DNA from: Tildeniella torsiva UHER 1998/13D
Lineage (GTDB): Bacteria; Cyanobacteriota; Cyanobacteriia; Phormidesmidales; Phormidesmidaceae
Length of the DNA stretch: 64,000 bases
Assembly: GCA_019358835.1 (NCBI GenBank)
Contig: JAHHIH010000002.1
Location: forward strand, 335,242-399,241
Direction: 5' to 3'
Part shown: piece by piece, positions 26,505 through 34,562 of the stretch
Numbering within the stretch: position 1 is the stretch's first letter
Layout of the letters: each line of letters opens with the position of its first letter
The notes under the pieces: model-generated
Databases searched by the model: none
Told to the model about the DNA's origin: nothing
Seen by the model: the letters and a program-made list of their open reading frames with translations, nothing else
Translations under genes and position numbers: made by a program

Positions 26505-26525
26505 AGAATGACTCCGAAGACTGCT

Positions 26526-27254
26526 TTAGATGTCTTTAGGTTTCTCTAGGGTGTGGGCAGCGGTGACGAGGGTGAGCGCCGCTAAAGGTGCTGTGACGGC
26601 CCGCAGAATGTGAGGCCCCAGAGAAACCGGCTGAAAGCCAGCCGCGATCGCCCCCTCCACCTCAGCCTCTGTCCAGCCTCCCTCGGGGCCAGTAGCAATC
26701 ACGGCGGGGATAGTGCGATCGCTGGCCTGAGCCACCGCCAGCAGATGGGGCGCGTTCCCGCGAGCAACGCAGAGCCATCGATTTCCCTCGATCGCCTGCT
26801 TGAGGTAGTCCCGCCAGGGCACAGGGGCAAGAATTTGGGGCAGCAGCAGCCGTTCCGACTGTTCGGTTGCCTCGGCGGCGATGCGCTGCCAGCGCTCTAG
26901 CTTCTTGGGGTTGGGCTGGTGCAGGGTGCGATCGCTGATTACCGGCTGTAGCGTGCTCACCCCCAGCTCCGTGGTCTGACGCACGACATCGTCAAAGCCG
27001 CTGCCCTTGGGGAGGGCGATCGCCAGGGTAATCGAAGCCTGGGTCGCTGAGGATGGGGCGGGTAGGGGGGCGATCGCGGCCACATCTGGCTGTGCTGTCA
27101 GAGTAGCTATCCACTGCTGCCCCTGGCCGTCGAGGGCCACAAACTGCTGCCCAGCCCCCAACCGCAGCACTCGGTACAGGTAGTGCTGCTGGGTGCTGCT
27201 CAGACAAAGCTGGTCAGCAATCACCTGATCAGGCTCAACCATTAATCGCTGCAC
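26526..27254 (-). CDS. rsmE: 16S rRNA (uracil-1498-N3)-methyltransferase RsmE
   Basis: Methylates U1498 of 16S rRNA using S-adenosylmethionine. The N-terminal PUA-like part includes QRLMVEPDQVIAD and HYLYRVLRLGAGQQF. The SPOUT domain has LAIALPKGSGFDDVVRQTTELGVSTLQPVISDRT, then IAAEATEQSERLLLPQI, and the knot VIATGPEGGWTEAEVEGA. At 242 residues it is the usual length. GTG 27254 gives the typical MQRL start; an ATG four codons later (27242) is possible. Confidence 0.95.
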   Translation of the reverse strand: MQRLMVEPDQVIADQLCLSSTQQHYLYRVLRLGAGQQFVALDGQGQQWIATLTAQPDVAAIAPLPAPSSATQASITLAIALPKGSGFDDVVRQTTELGVSTLQPVISDRTLHQPNPKKLERWQRIAAEATEQSERLLLPQILAPVPWRDYLKQAIEGNRWLCVARGNAPHLLAVAQASDRTIPAVIATGPEGGWTEAEVEGAIAAGFQPVSLGPHILRAVTAPLAALTLVTAAHTLEKPKDI

Positions 27255-27311
27255 CGCTTCTCCTATTTCTTGTCACCGCCTTAACTCTTATACCGCAACC
27301 CCAAAAACTAA

Positions 27312-27347
27312 GGCCCCCAGCTCGAAAGCTGGAGGCCCTGGTTTTTT
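27312..27347. terminator. Terminator-like hairpin, orphan
   Basis: GGCC-C-CCAGCT and AGCTGG-A-GGCC form a strong stem with a 4-base CGAA loop (27312-27337), followed by a T6 run on the plus strand and preceded by an A-rich run that would be a T run on the minus strand. It is about 175 bases past the end of the flavoprotein gene (-). No plus-strand gene ends nearby, so it most likely ends the minus transcript. Confidence 0.6.
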
Positions 27348-27522
27348 AGATGGTTCAGTATAGTACGTCCCTTATAAGAGCTTTGCGGCTCATGACCAAT
27401 GTAAGGGAATCTACGTAAAGAAGAAATAAGCTCTATGTGAAGTTCTTCCAAGTTTCTTCGGTATTTACCTAGGTGGCGGTGCTATCCCTTGAGCTGTGGG
27501 CGTTTTATCCCTCGGTTCTAAA

Positions 27523-28950
27523 TTAGCTCCAGGAGCGCAGCACCCCAAACACCTTCGACAATATCCCCTGAAGCCGGGCATTTTTGGCGTACTTCTGCTT
27601 CGTCAGCTGAAGCGCCGCCTTGCTGTTCACCTCCGCCAGGGTGGGGTAAATGTGAATCATACTGGTCAGCGCGCCGACCTTGAGGTTGTTGCTCATGGCC
27701 AGCACAATTTCGTGGATCAGCTCCCCGGCGTGGGGGCCAACCAGGTGGGCACCGAGAATTTCGCCATTGCTGCGGGTGATGATTTTGCCAAACCCTTGGC
27801 CAGCGGCCTCTGCCAGGGCGCGATCGACCCCGTCAAAGCCTTGCTTGAGCACATACACATCGTTGTAGCGATCGCGGGCTTGAGCCTCGGTTAGGCCCAC
27901 CCGCGCCAGTTCAGGGTCAGTGAATGTGGCCCAGGGTATGACCCGATAGTCAGCGGTTTTGGTAGGAAACAGCAGGGCGTTTTGCATCGCCACAGCCCCC
28001 TCGTAGCCCGCCACGTGAGTAAACTGACAGCCGCCAATTACATCCCCGGCGGCGTAGATGCGGGAGTTGGTGGTTTGCAGCTTGGAGTTCACGGTAATGC
28101 CCTCCTTGCCTACGGCGACCCCAGCGGCCTCCAGATTCAGCGAATCGACGTTGGGTACTCGGCCTGCCGCCAGCAAAATGTCGTCAACCATCACGGTGCC
28201 GTTGGTGGTGTGCACATGCTTTTTGCCGTCGATCACCTCGACTCGCTGGGCGCGGGTGCCTTTGAGAATGCGGACACCATCTTTCTCCATTTGCGCCTGC
28301 ACCACGGCGGCGGCTTCCGGCTCCTCTTTCGGCAGAATGTGGTCTTGACCGCCGATTAGGGTGACCTCGGTGCCCAGGCGGGCGAAGGCTTGGCCCAGCT
28401 CACAGCCAATGGGGCCAGCCCCAATTACCGCCAGAGATTGCGGCTGGTGTTTGAGGGAAAACACCGTCAGGTTGGTGATATAACCCGCTTGCTCTAGCCC
28501 CTCAATCTTGGGGTTGGCCGGGCGCGAGCCGGTAGCGATGATGTAGCTGCGGGCCTTGAGGGCGCGACCGTTGACGGTAAACGTGCGGGAGTCGGTGAAT
28601 TCGCCTTTGCCGTAGATAACTTCGACCCCCAGCGACTCAAAGCGCTCGGTGGAGTCGTGCACCTGAATGGTGTCGATCACCCGGTGCACGTGGCCTAGGG
28701 CGGCCTGGAAGTCAATTTTTTCGAGCCGGGTATGAACGCCAAACTCGGGGCCGCGCGAGACCTCATGGGCTACCCGCGACGCGTGGATGAGGGATTTGCT
28801 GGGCACGCAGCCGTAGTGCAGGCAGTCGCCGCCGAGGCGGTCTTCTCGTTCGACTAGAGCGACTTTGGCTTTGAGCTGGGCTCCGGCGCTAGCGGCGACC
28901 AGCCCGGCAGAACCGCCGCCAATAATGACCAAATCGTAGTCAACGGCCAT
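27523..28950 (-). CDS. Mercuric reductase-like pyridine nucleotide-disulfide oxidoreductase
   Basis: FAD flavoprotein of the dihydrolipoamide dehydrogenase/mercuric reductase family. FAD site DYDLVIIGGGSAGLVAA; redox-active disulfide GGDCLHYGCVPSKSLI; NAD(P) site LAVIGAGPIGCELGQAFARLG; second FAD contact NSRIYAAGDVIGG; catalytic His-Glu region MIHIYPTLAEVNSKAA. It lacks the N-terminal heavy-metal domain and the C-terminal Cys pair of true mercuric reductases, so mercury reduction is doubtful. Its strong RBS, AAGGAG, lies 7-8 bases before the ATG at 28950. The real substrate is unknown. Confidence 0.9.
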   Translation of the reverse strand: MAVDYDLVIIGGGSAGLVAASAGAQLKAKVALVEREDRLGGDCLHYGCVPSKSLIHASRVAHEVSRGPEFGVHTRLEKIDFQAALGHVHRVIDTIQVHDSTERFESLGVEVIYGKGEFTDSRTFTVNGRALKARSYIIATGSRPANPKIEGLEQAGYITNLTVFSLKHQPQSLAVIGAGPIGCELGQAFARLGTEVTLIGGQDHILPKEEPEAAAVVQAQMEKDGVRILKGTRAQRVEVIDGKKHVHTTNGTVMVDDILLAAGRVPNVDSLNLEAAGVAVGKEGITVNSKLQTTNSRIYAAGDVIGGCQFTHVAGYEGAVAMQNALLFPTKTADYRVIPWATFTDPELARVGLTEAQARDRYNDVYVLKQGFDGVDRALAEAAGQGFGKIITRSNGEILGAHLVGPHAGELIHEIVLAMSNNLKVGALTSMIHIYPTLAEVNSKAALQLTKQKYAKNARLQGILSKVFGVLRSWS

Positions 28951-29143
28951 GGTAGTCTCCTTGCCCTGGGGTGCTGATTGGGAATGCGTTTAGGTCAGTT
29001 TCCCTAGAGAATAGGCAAAAAGTCTGAGGTATGGCTGAGATGGGCTGAAATAAGGGTTCAGGCTGGGGAGGACAAGAGAAACAGGAAGAAGGAAGAACGA
29101 ATGGGGATTCGTTTTGAAGGGTACTTGTTTCCTCAGCAATTTC

Positions 29144-29875
29144 CTATAGGCCCAGGACGCCTAGTTCATGCTGGCGGGGCACGATGTCGAGGACATCGAG
29201 CTGGGCGCAGTATTGTAGGTCAGTTTCGTTGTTGAGGCGCAGCAGGCGCTGGCCGTGGCTGGCGTAGTGCATCAGGTCGAGCAGCTGGTCTTGCCACTGG
29301 AGGTAGAGGCTGACGGCGGCGATCGCCGCGTCATTCCCGGCCAGTTCCTTAAAGGTCTGCCCCGTCGCGGCAATAATGCCGTGGATGATGGCCCCAGCAC
29401 AGACGGTGTCTTCTAATGAATAGGTGCCCTCCCAGCCCGAGCCGACAATCCACACGGTCTCAGGGTTGTGGCTAAGCAAGAAATTCACCACCGCCTGGCG
29501 AGTGGTGAGGGCGGCGGTGATCACCGTGGGGGCGTGCTCGATGCGCTTGAGGCAGCGGGTGCCGTTGGTGGTGCTCATAAACAGGCGCTTGCCCCCCGAC
29601 CGCTCAGGAGAGTGATCGAGCGGCGAGTTGCCAAGGTCGCAGCCCTCGACTTTGCCGCCACCCCGTTCGCCTGCCCGCAGCCGCTTGTCGGTGGGCCAGG
29701 TTTCGCTGGTGGTGAGCAGGTCGTCGATGTCGCTAAACACTTGAATGGCCTCGGCCCCCGCCGCTAAGGCTGCGGCCATGGTGGTGGTGGCGCGCAGCAC
29801 GTCGATGGCAATCGCACAGTCGGGTGCGCCCTGCTCAGGCACTTCTTCAGGGGTATGGAATAGAAATAGTTTCAC
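29144..29875 (-). CDS. comB: 2-phosphosulfolactate phosphatase family protein (ComB)
   Basis: ComB-type phosphatase. In methanogens this step belongs to coenzyme M synthesis; cyanobacteria keep a homologue whose substrate is unproven. Motifs: [65 protein letters not shown], and [23 protein letters not shown]. At 243 residues it has the usual length. The start is GTG 29875 ([12 protein letters not shown]). It is probably monocistronic, since the upstream gene has its own terminator. Confidence 0.88.
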   Translation of the reverse strand: MKLFLFHTPEEVPEQGAPDCAIAIDVLRATTTMAAALAAGAEAIQVFSDIDDLLTTSETWPTDKRLRAGERGGGKVEGCDLGNSPLDHSPERSGGKRLFMSTTNGTRCLKRIEHAPTVITAALTTRQAVVNFLLSHNPETVWIVGSGWEGTYSLEDTVCAGAIIHGIIAATGQTFKELAGNDAAIAAVSLYLQWQDQLLDLMHYASHGQRLLRLNNETDLQYCAQLDVLDIVPRQHELGVLGL

Positions 29876-29966
29876 GGCGTAGAAATTTACTTAGGGGTTA
29901 ATGATCGGGAGCGGGGCGCCAGGCGGGGGTAACAACTCATTCTATGCGGGGAGTTGTCGCATTTCT

Positions 29967-29998
29967 CAAAAAAAGGAGCACCCCTAGGGGCGCTCCTT
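29967..29998 (-). terminator. Rho-independent terminator of DUF4912 gene
   Basis: On the minus strand, GGAGCGCCCC/GGGGTGCTCC forms a stem with one internal mismatch and is followed by TTTTTTT. It lies about 30 bases past the stop of the DUF4912 gene. Confidence 0.88.
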
Positions 29999-30029
29999 AA
30001 CTTGTGATTCTGCCGTTAAGCGAGGCAGC

Positions 30030-31367
30030 CTAGGGCAGCCACTCCAACACCGCTTCGTCTTTGGTATTGGTGTGGCGCGAGGGGGTAGCGCGATCGAAGG
30101 TCATGTGGATGGCGCGAGTTTGCTCGCCATCCGCCGCTACCGCCATGATTGGATAGTCGATATTGCCGTCCTGGAACGACATTTGGAACCGGAAGGTGCC
30201 GTCGGAGTTGAGCTTGATCGGCTGCCCGCCAATGGTGACGGTGGCATCGGGCTCGGTGGCCCCGTAGACGATCAGCTCGGCATCGGCCACCAGCCAGAAC
30301 TTGCGAGGGCGAATGGGCGGCGCGGAGGCCGAGAAGCCCGCCCCCGACATGGTGAGCCCAGCGCCCGACATGGTGAAGCCCGCCCCCGACATGGTGAGTT
30401 CGTTAAAGGCCCCAATGCCTGACCCGATGCCCGACATAGTAGGCACCCCAGCAGCGGCACCAGGAACGGCCCACAGCCCGGCTCCGGAGGGGAACACGTA
30501 GGAGCTAACGGCCTTTTCAGGAGCCATGGAAGCGGGCACATGCTGCATGGAGCCAAAGAGTGACCCGGCGACCCGCTGAGCCTCGGTCGATTGGGTCATG
30601 GCGTAGATTTCGTCGTAGATGGCGTTGGCGCTTTCGGCGGCCCGCTGGCTGGGGTGCTTGAGCGCGGCTACCGTCTTGCCGCGCAGGTCGGCCTGCCAAT
30701 CGACGGTGACAAAGTGGTCTTCGACCCAGTCGGAGGGGTAGACCGGGGGAATGTGGACGGGCAGGGAGCGGGCCAGCACCAGCCAGCGGCCATCGTTGCA
30801 GAGGTAGCCGATCTCGGCCACGTAGTCGCGATCGCTCACCGGAATCGGCAGGTACCACTCCCGCGCCATTTCGTCGCACTCGTACTGCTGTAGGCTGTGG
30901 GGCGTCTGCGACATAAAGTTAATGTCGGTGACGTCGTAGAAGCGCAGCGCCAGCCGCGAACCGCCCTGCCGCCGCAGCTCATCTTTGTGGGTGTGGGGAA
31001 TATCCCAGTAGCAATAGGCCCACTGGGGGTCGCGGGGCATGAGCACAATGCGGCTTTCGCCGTAGCCGCTGGGTAAGTCAGCCAAACCCTCATCGACGGT
31101 GGCCAGCACCTCAACTGGGGGCGGCGATGGGGCCGTGTAGGCGGGAGTTGCCCCAGCGGTAACGCCGGCCATAGCGGGTACCGCCGCTGGCACCTTTGGG
31201 ACGGCAACTGCCGCTGCCCCCAAGCCACGCTTGGCATCAATGGCCTGAATTGCTTCAATCAGCTCGGTCTTGCGCATGCGGCTGTAGCGAGACACTTCGT
31301 ATTCACTGGCCACCTTGCGGAGCTGCCGTAGGGTCATTTCTTCTAAGGGTGGGCGGGGGGAAGACAT
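30030..31367 (-). CDS. DUF4912 protein with SAP/Rho-N-like start
   Basis: A 445-residue protein. The first 50 residues (MTLRQLRKVASEYEVSRYSRMRKTELIEAI) resemble a Rho N-terminal/SAP-like helical motif that can bind nucleic acid. An Ala/Pro linker follows. The DUF4912 domain spans about 110-250: ESRIVLMPRDPQWAYCYWDIP, LALRFYDVTDINF, REWYLPIPVSDRDYVAEIGY, ARSLPVHIPP. A Gly-rich linker then holds three copies of a 7-residue unit (TMSGAGF/L), and the end is a beta-rich module, VADAELIVYGATEPDATVTIGGQPI. Function unknown; probably cytoplasmic. Confidence 0.82.
   Translation of the reverse strand: MSSPRPPLEEMTLRQLRKVASEYEVSRYSRMRKTELIEAIQAIDAKRGLGAAAVAVPKVPAAVPAMAGVTAGATPAYTAPSPPPVEVLATVDEGLADLPSGYGESRIVLMPRDPQWAYCYWDIPHTHKDELRRQGGSRLALRFYDVTDINFMSQTPHSLQQYECDEMAREWYLPIPVSDRDYVAEIGYLCNDGRWLVLARSLPVHIPPVYPSDWVEDHFVTVDWQADLRGKTVAALKHPSQRAAESANAIYDEIYAMTQSTEAQRVAGSLFGSMQHVPASMAPEKAVSSYVFPSGAGLWAVPGAAAGVPTMSGIGSGIGAFNELTMSGAGFTMSGAGLTMSGAGFSASAPPIRPRKFWLVADAELIVYGATEPDATVTIGGQPIKLNSDGTFRFQMSFQDGNIDYPIMAVAADGEQTRAIHMTFDRATPSRHTNTKDEAVLEWLP
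30335..30397. repeat. Three tandem 21-bp units inside DUF4912 gene
   Basis: A 21-bp unit with the core CCCGACATGGTGA recurs at 30346, 30367 and 30388, encoding TMSGAGF, TMSGAGL and TMSGAGF on the minus strand. A partial fourth unit encodes TMSGIGS nearby. The copies are nearly identical in DNA, which suggests recent expansion or copy-number variation. Confidence 0.75.
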
Positions 31368-31623
31368 AAAGCACTCTCCTCATAGAAACCAGGATGACAG
31401 ACGATCAATCACGACAGGCCGAAGGGAATAGCCAGCAGCGGAGAAAAGTTTACCCGATCCCGCGAACAGGATAGGGACTCTTCGCCCAAAGTCTTTCCGC
31501 CTAGCTGCCGGGCTTCAGGTTCAGGTGGGGATCAACCGTTGCCCCGTAGCATGACAAAAACTACCGCTGGGATCAAGCCCCTGACAAGGCTTTTCTGGCT
31601 CTAACAGCGAGAGAGTAGGGGTT

Positions 31624-31665
31624 CGGGGATCAATTTGTCAGGATATCCTGACAAATTGATCCCCG
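31624..31665. repeat. 42-bp perfect palindrome without spacer
   Basis: The left half, CGGGGATCAATTTGTCAGGAT (31624-31644), is immediately followed by its exact reverse complement (31645-31665). The centre is GGATATCC. It is followed by GTGAGTATTTTT. A perfect, spacer-free palindrome of this size is far beyond chance. Options: a dimeric protein-binding site, a cruciform or structured-RNA element, or an inserted palindromic element. Confidence 0.85.
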
Positions 31666-31791
31666 TGAGTATTTTTACGTCAGGGATTTTTGATATTCGG
31701 CGGTGGCTGGAGAGTGCAGCGCGGGGTCGCCATGCTGAAGTCTCGTTCTCCAACTAGGGGTGCTTCCCCTGTTAGAGTTTGGGAAGCCACG

Positions 31792-31834
31792 GTGATTGAT
31801 GGCAGATCTCCCAGGGAGATCTGCCATCAATCAC
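31792..31834. repeat. 43-bp perfect palindrome upstream of DUF2993 gene
   Basis: Two 21-bp arms, beginning GTGATTGATGGCAGATCTCC (31792) and ending at 31834, are exact inverted repeats around a single A (31813). It ends 24 bases before the DUF2993 start codon, so in the transcript it would form a very stable hairpin next to the ribosome-binding region. Its sequence is unrelated to the 42-bp palindrome 127 bases upstream. Confidence 0.85.
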
Positions 31835-31858
31835 GGGCTGTGTTCTCTTAGCTCGCCT

Positions 31859-32626
31859 ATGACCTCTGACCCTGCTAATTCTGCCGACTCTACTGCCAAG
31901 GGCAGCCGCATCATCAGTCGGCTGCTGCCCCCCGCCATTCGCCTGTGGCTGCACACCCAGCTCGACCATTTAGACGGGCTAGAGTTTGCCATTGACGGCA
32001 AAGACCGTCAGATTTTGGGCGGCTACCTGCCGGGGGTGACCCTGGCGGCCCGCCAGGCGGTGTACCAGGGACTGCACGTCAGCCAGGCTGAGGTCAAAGC
32101 CACGGATATTCGCGTCAATTTGCCGCAGGTGCTGCGGGGTAAGCCCCTGCGGCTGTTGCAGCCTTTTCCGGTGGATGGGCAGGTGACGGTGCTGGCCGAG
32201 GATCTGCGCGCTTCTCTGGGTTCCCCACTGCTGGGCCAGGGGCTACGCGACGTGCTAAAACAGCTGCTGGCCGGAGCGGTGTCTGAACAGCAGGTTCCCT
32301 TGGTGAACTGGCTGGGGGAGGGAGGCGAGTCTTCTGAGGTGGATATTGCCCTAGGGAGCGATCGCATGACTCTGCGCTGGCCAGGGGCATCCTTGAATAA
32401 CGACGCACTGGAGCTAAGCCTGGGGCTGGCGATGCGGGATGGGCGGTGGCTGTGTCTAAAGCAGCCGGTGGCTACAGTGGTGCCCGCGACTGGAGAGCCG
32501 TCGTCGCCGATCGCATTAGATGAAATTGCCTTTGACCTGGGCTCAGAGGTCGATATTCGCCAGCTAGCCGTAACCCCCGCCGGTATTGACCTCGTGGGTA
32601 TGGTGCAGGTGATTCCAGCTGACTAA
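31859..32626 (+). CDS. DUF2993 family protein
   Basis: A 255-residue DUF2993 (LmeA-like) protein; the family is a lipid-binding-type beta fold common in cyanobacteria and actinobacteria. Seen: ISRLLPPAIRLWLHTQLDHLDGLEFAIDGKDRQILGGYLPGVTLAARQAVYQGLHVSQAEVKATDIRVNL, read as the family core, then VDGQVTVLAEDLRASLGSPLL. No signal peptide is clear from ATG 31859. The frame upstream (to 31796) is encoded by the palindrome and is rejected as start. It is convergent with the Rieske gene. Confidence 0.83.
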   Translation: MTSDPANSADSTAKGSRIISRLLPPAIRLWLHTQLDHLDGLEFAIDGKDRQILGGYLPGVTLAARQAVYQGLHVSQAEVKATDIRVNLPQVLRGKPLRLLQPFPVDGQVTVLAEDLRASLGSPLLGQGLRDVLKQLLAGAVSEQQVPLVNWLGEGGESSEVDIALGSDRMTLRWPGASLNNDALELSLGLAMRDGRWLCLKQPVATVVPATGEPSSPIALDEIAFDLGSEVDIRQLAVTPAGIDLVGMVQVIPAD

Positions 32627-32674
32627 TCGAAGGAATTCCATGCCTGGCGCTGCGGAACTAGTCTGTGGGATGAA

Positions 32675-34084
32675 TCAACCCTTAGCCTTGGCTTTTTTCT
32701 CCGGGAAGTTGCGGGGTGGAATCGCCCGGCCTTCATAAAAGCGACGTTCTAAAATGCCCAGGCCCGCCCAGGCGGCGGCGGTGGCTAGGGGCAGTAGACC
32801 CAGCAGCATGGCGGCGAGACCAGTGAGGTTACCTGTGGCGATCGCGATCGGCAGCAGCGACCAGGCTACCGCGCTCACCCCCAGCAGCCCCCAGCGCAGT
32901 CTTTGGATGCGATCTAGCGCCGTGCGACAGCTGTGGCAGTGCTGGGTGTGGGAGTGGTAGCGATCGAGCAGCGCGGTTGTGCTCAAGGCCGGTGGTAGGG
33001 ATTGCCCAGGGAAGGGATCGGCCTCGAAGTCGCTGACCCAGTTGCGAAAGGCCAGCACGTAGCGATCGGCCTGGGTGGGCAGGTAGCAGGCCTGGGCGTA
33101 GGTGCGGTTGGCTTTCTCTAGCTCGCGCTCTTGCAGGTGCAGAAAAATCTGGTCGTCTTCGAGCACGCCGTTGTTGCCGATGTGGCTGTACCAGCGGGGG
33201 GTAAGGCCAATCACCGTGGCGGGCAGTTTCGACGAAAACTTAAAGGGAAAACGGGCAAATAGCCGACATTCACCCTTGCGGATTGGGGTGGCGTAGACCA
33301 CGGTGAGGGTGCGGCCAAACTGCTTGGAGGTGAGGTCGTGGTACATCAGCGCCGGGGCGATGAAGTTGGTGTGCTGGGTACCTAGCTTGCCCTTGCGGGG
33401 GCCTTCGGGCCAGAGTCCCCGAAACCCCTGTTTTCCGGCGTCTAGAACGTCCATTTCCATGGGGGCCGCGTTCTCTCGCTTGCCCACGGTTTTGTGGTGG
33501 GTGTAGGGAATGTGGCTGGCATCCAGCACGTTTTCGAGCAGGGTGAGGGCGTCGTAGGGCAGGTCGCGAAAGGTGTTGAGCATTACCCAGCCCTCGGGCT
33601 CTTCCTCCAACGGGTCAATGATCGGCACCTCTACCTGGGGGGCATTTTGGGCCTGGCCAGGATAGACAAACAGAAGTCCCTGGGCGATCGCCGTCGGCAG
33701 CGCCAGGGCACAGGCCCGCGCCGATTGGTTGCCCTGGCCACCGTCAGGCTGCTGGGGAATGTGGGTGCAGGTGCCGTCGCCTGCAAACGCCCAGCCGTGG
33801 TAGGGGCACTCCAGCACTCCAGCTTCATTCACCCGCCCTTCAGAAAGGGGGGCGAGGCGGTGGGGGCATTTGTCTTCGAACACTCGCCAGGCTTGGCCCT
33901 GGGCATCCCACCAGATGACGATGCCGCGATCGAGCAGGGTGAAGCGGGTGGGCTGCAACCGGTCGAGATCGGTCACGTAGGCCACGGGGTACCAGGCCTC
34001 GGCCCAGTCAAACCGAGCCGGGTCGGGGCCACCAGCGGCCAGGGCAGCGGTGGTGGCCTGGGGTGCGATCGCAAGAGAAGTCAT
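32675..34084 (-). CDS. Rieske oxygenase, pheophorbide a oxygenase (PaO/Tic55) family
   Basis: Non-heme iron oxygenase of the PaO/chlorophyllide a oxygenase/Tic55 group. Rieske 2Fe-2S ligands: Cys73 and His75 in DKCPHR, Cys93 and His96 in ECPYHGW. Mononuclear iron site: Glu184-Asn185-Asp188-His191-His196 in ENVLDASHIPYTHH. The family-specific C-terminal CxxC is in HCHSCRTA. Two hydrophobic helices follow (LLGVSAVAWSLLPIAIATG; LAAMLLGLLPLATAAAWAGLG), so it is membrane-bound, probably thylakoid. Likely works on a tetrapyrrole or related pigment; the substrate is not proven. Confidence 0.9.
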   Translation of the reverse strand: MTSLAIAPQATTAALAAGGPDPARFDWAEAWYPVAYVTDLDRLQPTRFTLLDRGIVIWWDAQGQAWRVFEDKCPHRLAPLSEGRVNEAGVLECPYHGWAFAGDGTCTHIPQQPDGGQGNQSARACALALPTAIAQGLLFVYPGQAQNAPQVEVPIIDPLEEEPEGWVMLNTFRDLPYDALTLLENVLDASHIPYTHHKTVGKRENAAPMEMDVLDAGKQGFRGLWPEGPRKGKLGTQHTNFIAPALMYHDLTSKQFGRTLTVVYATPIRKGECRLFARFPFKFSSKLPATVIGLTPRWYSHIGNNGVLEDDQIFLHLQERELEKANRTYAQACYLPTQADRYVLAFRNWVSDFEADPFPGQSLPPALSTTALLDRYHSHTQHCHSCRTALDRIQRLRWGLLGVSAVAWSLLPIAIATGNLTGLAAMLLGLLPLATAAAWAGLGILERRFYEGRAIPPRNFPEKKAKAKG

Positions 34085-34562
34085 GGGCGGTTCTAGCAGT
34101 AGACCATTCTCTTTACATTCTGCAATATTTTTAGGCTGGGGATCGGTTGCCAGGGCGATCGCTGTCGATGGTCATGGGGGTTGGGGCGATCGCAGCTCTG
34201 CTTAAAAGGCCAATAAATAGTAGAATGCGCTAGGTATAGGCCATTTTTGAGATTTCAGTAGGCTTACCCAGGCTTTTTTAGCGGCTGTGGCTTAATTTAG
34301 AGCAAAATTATCTCAATTAGGTGCCTTCTTGCCGGTGGCACATCCCACCTTTCGGCATAGTGTAAGGCAGGTCTGGCCCATACCCGCCGCTCGATTTTTA
34401 AGCTACGGTAAAAAATTGACCTGGGGTTTGGGTCTGAGCCTCCTGGGTCAGCAGCGGATTTTGAAACGGTGGTTCCCGATAGCCGATAGCGGTTGAATCA
34501 ATGATGAGCACGGCAGGGTGATGGCTGATTGAGTACTGATTTTCTCTTGCTGTATCTGACGC
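34085..34562. other. Intergenic region, no clear feature
   Basis: About 480 bases between the divergent Rieske and diguanylate cyclase genes. It has HIP1 sites near 34157 and 34187, several short AT-rich stretches and no ORF with coding character. Promoters for both genes must lie here, but no hexamer pair stands out. Confidence 0.5.

Larger units (their letters stand above)
31368..31858. other. Intergenic region with two large palindromes
   Basis: 490 bases without a supported gene, between the divergent DUF4912 and DUF2993 genes. It holds two long perfect palindromes (annotated separately) and a smaller imperfect one, CTAGGGG...CCCCTGTTAG (about 31754-31774). Words GGGATCAA and TGACAA also recur near 31527, 31569 and 31625. 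No promoter could be assigned with confidence. Confidence 0.6.

Noticed and set aside
31527..31664. Recurring GGGATCAA...TGACAA words resembling a direct-repeat array
   Set aside because: Only three imperfect occurrences with variable spacing; not a CRISPR or iteron array.
31796..31858. Upstream in-frame extension of the DUF2993 gene
   Set aside because: It would be encoded by the 43-bp palindrome and is not family-like; ATG 31859 is the better start.
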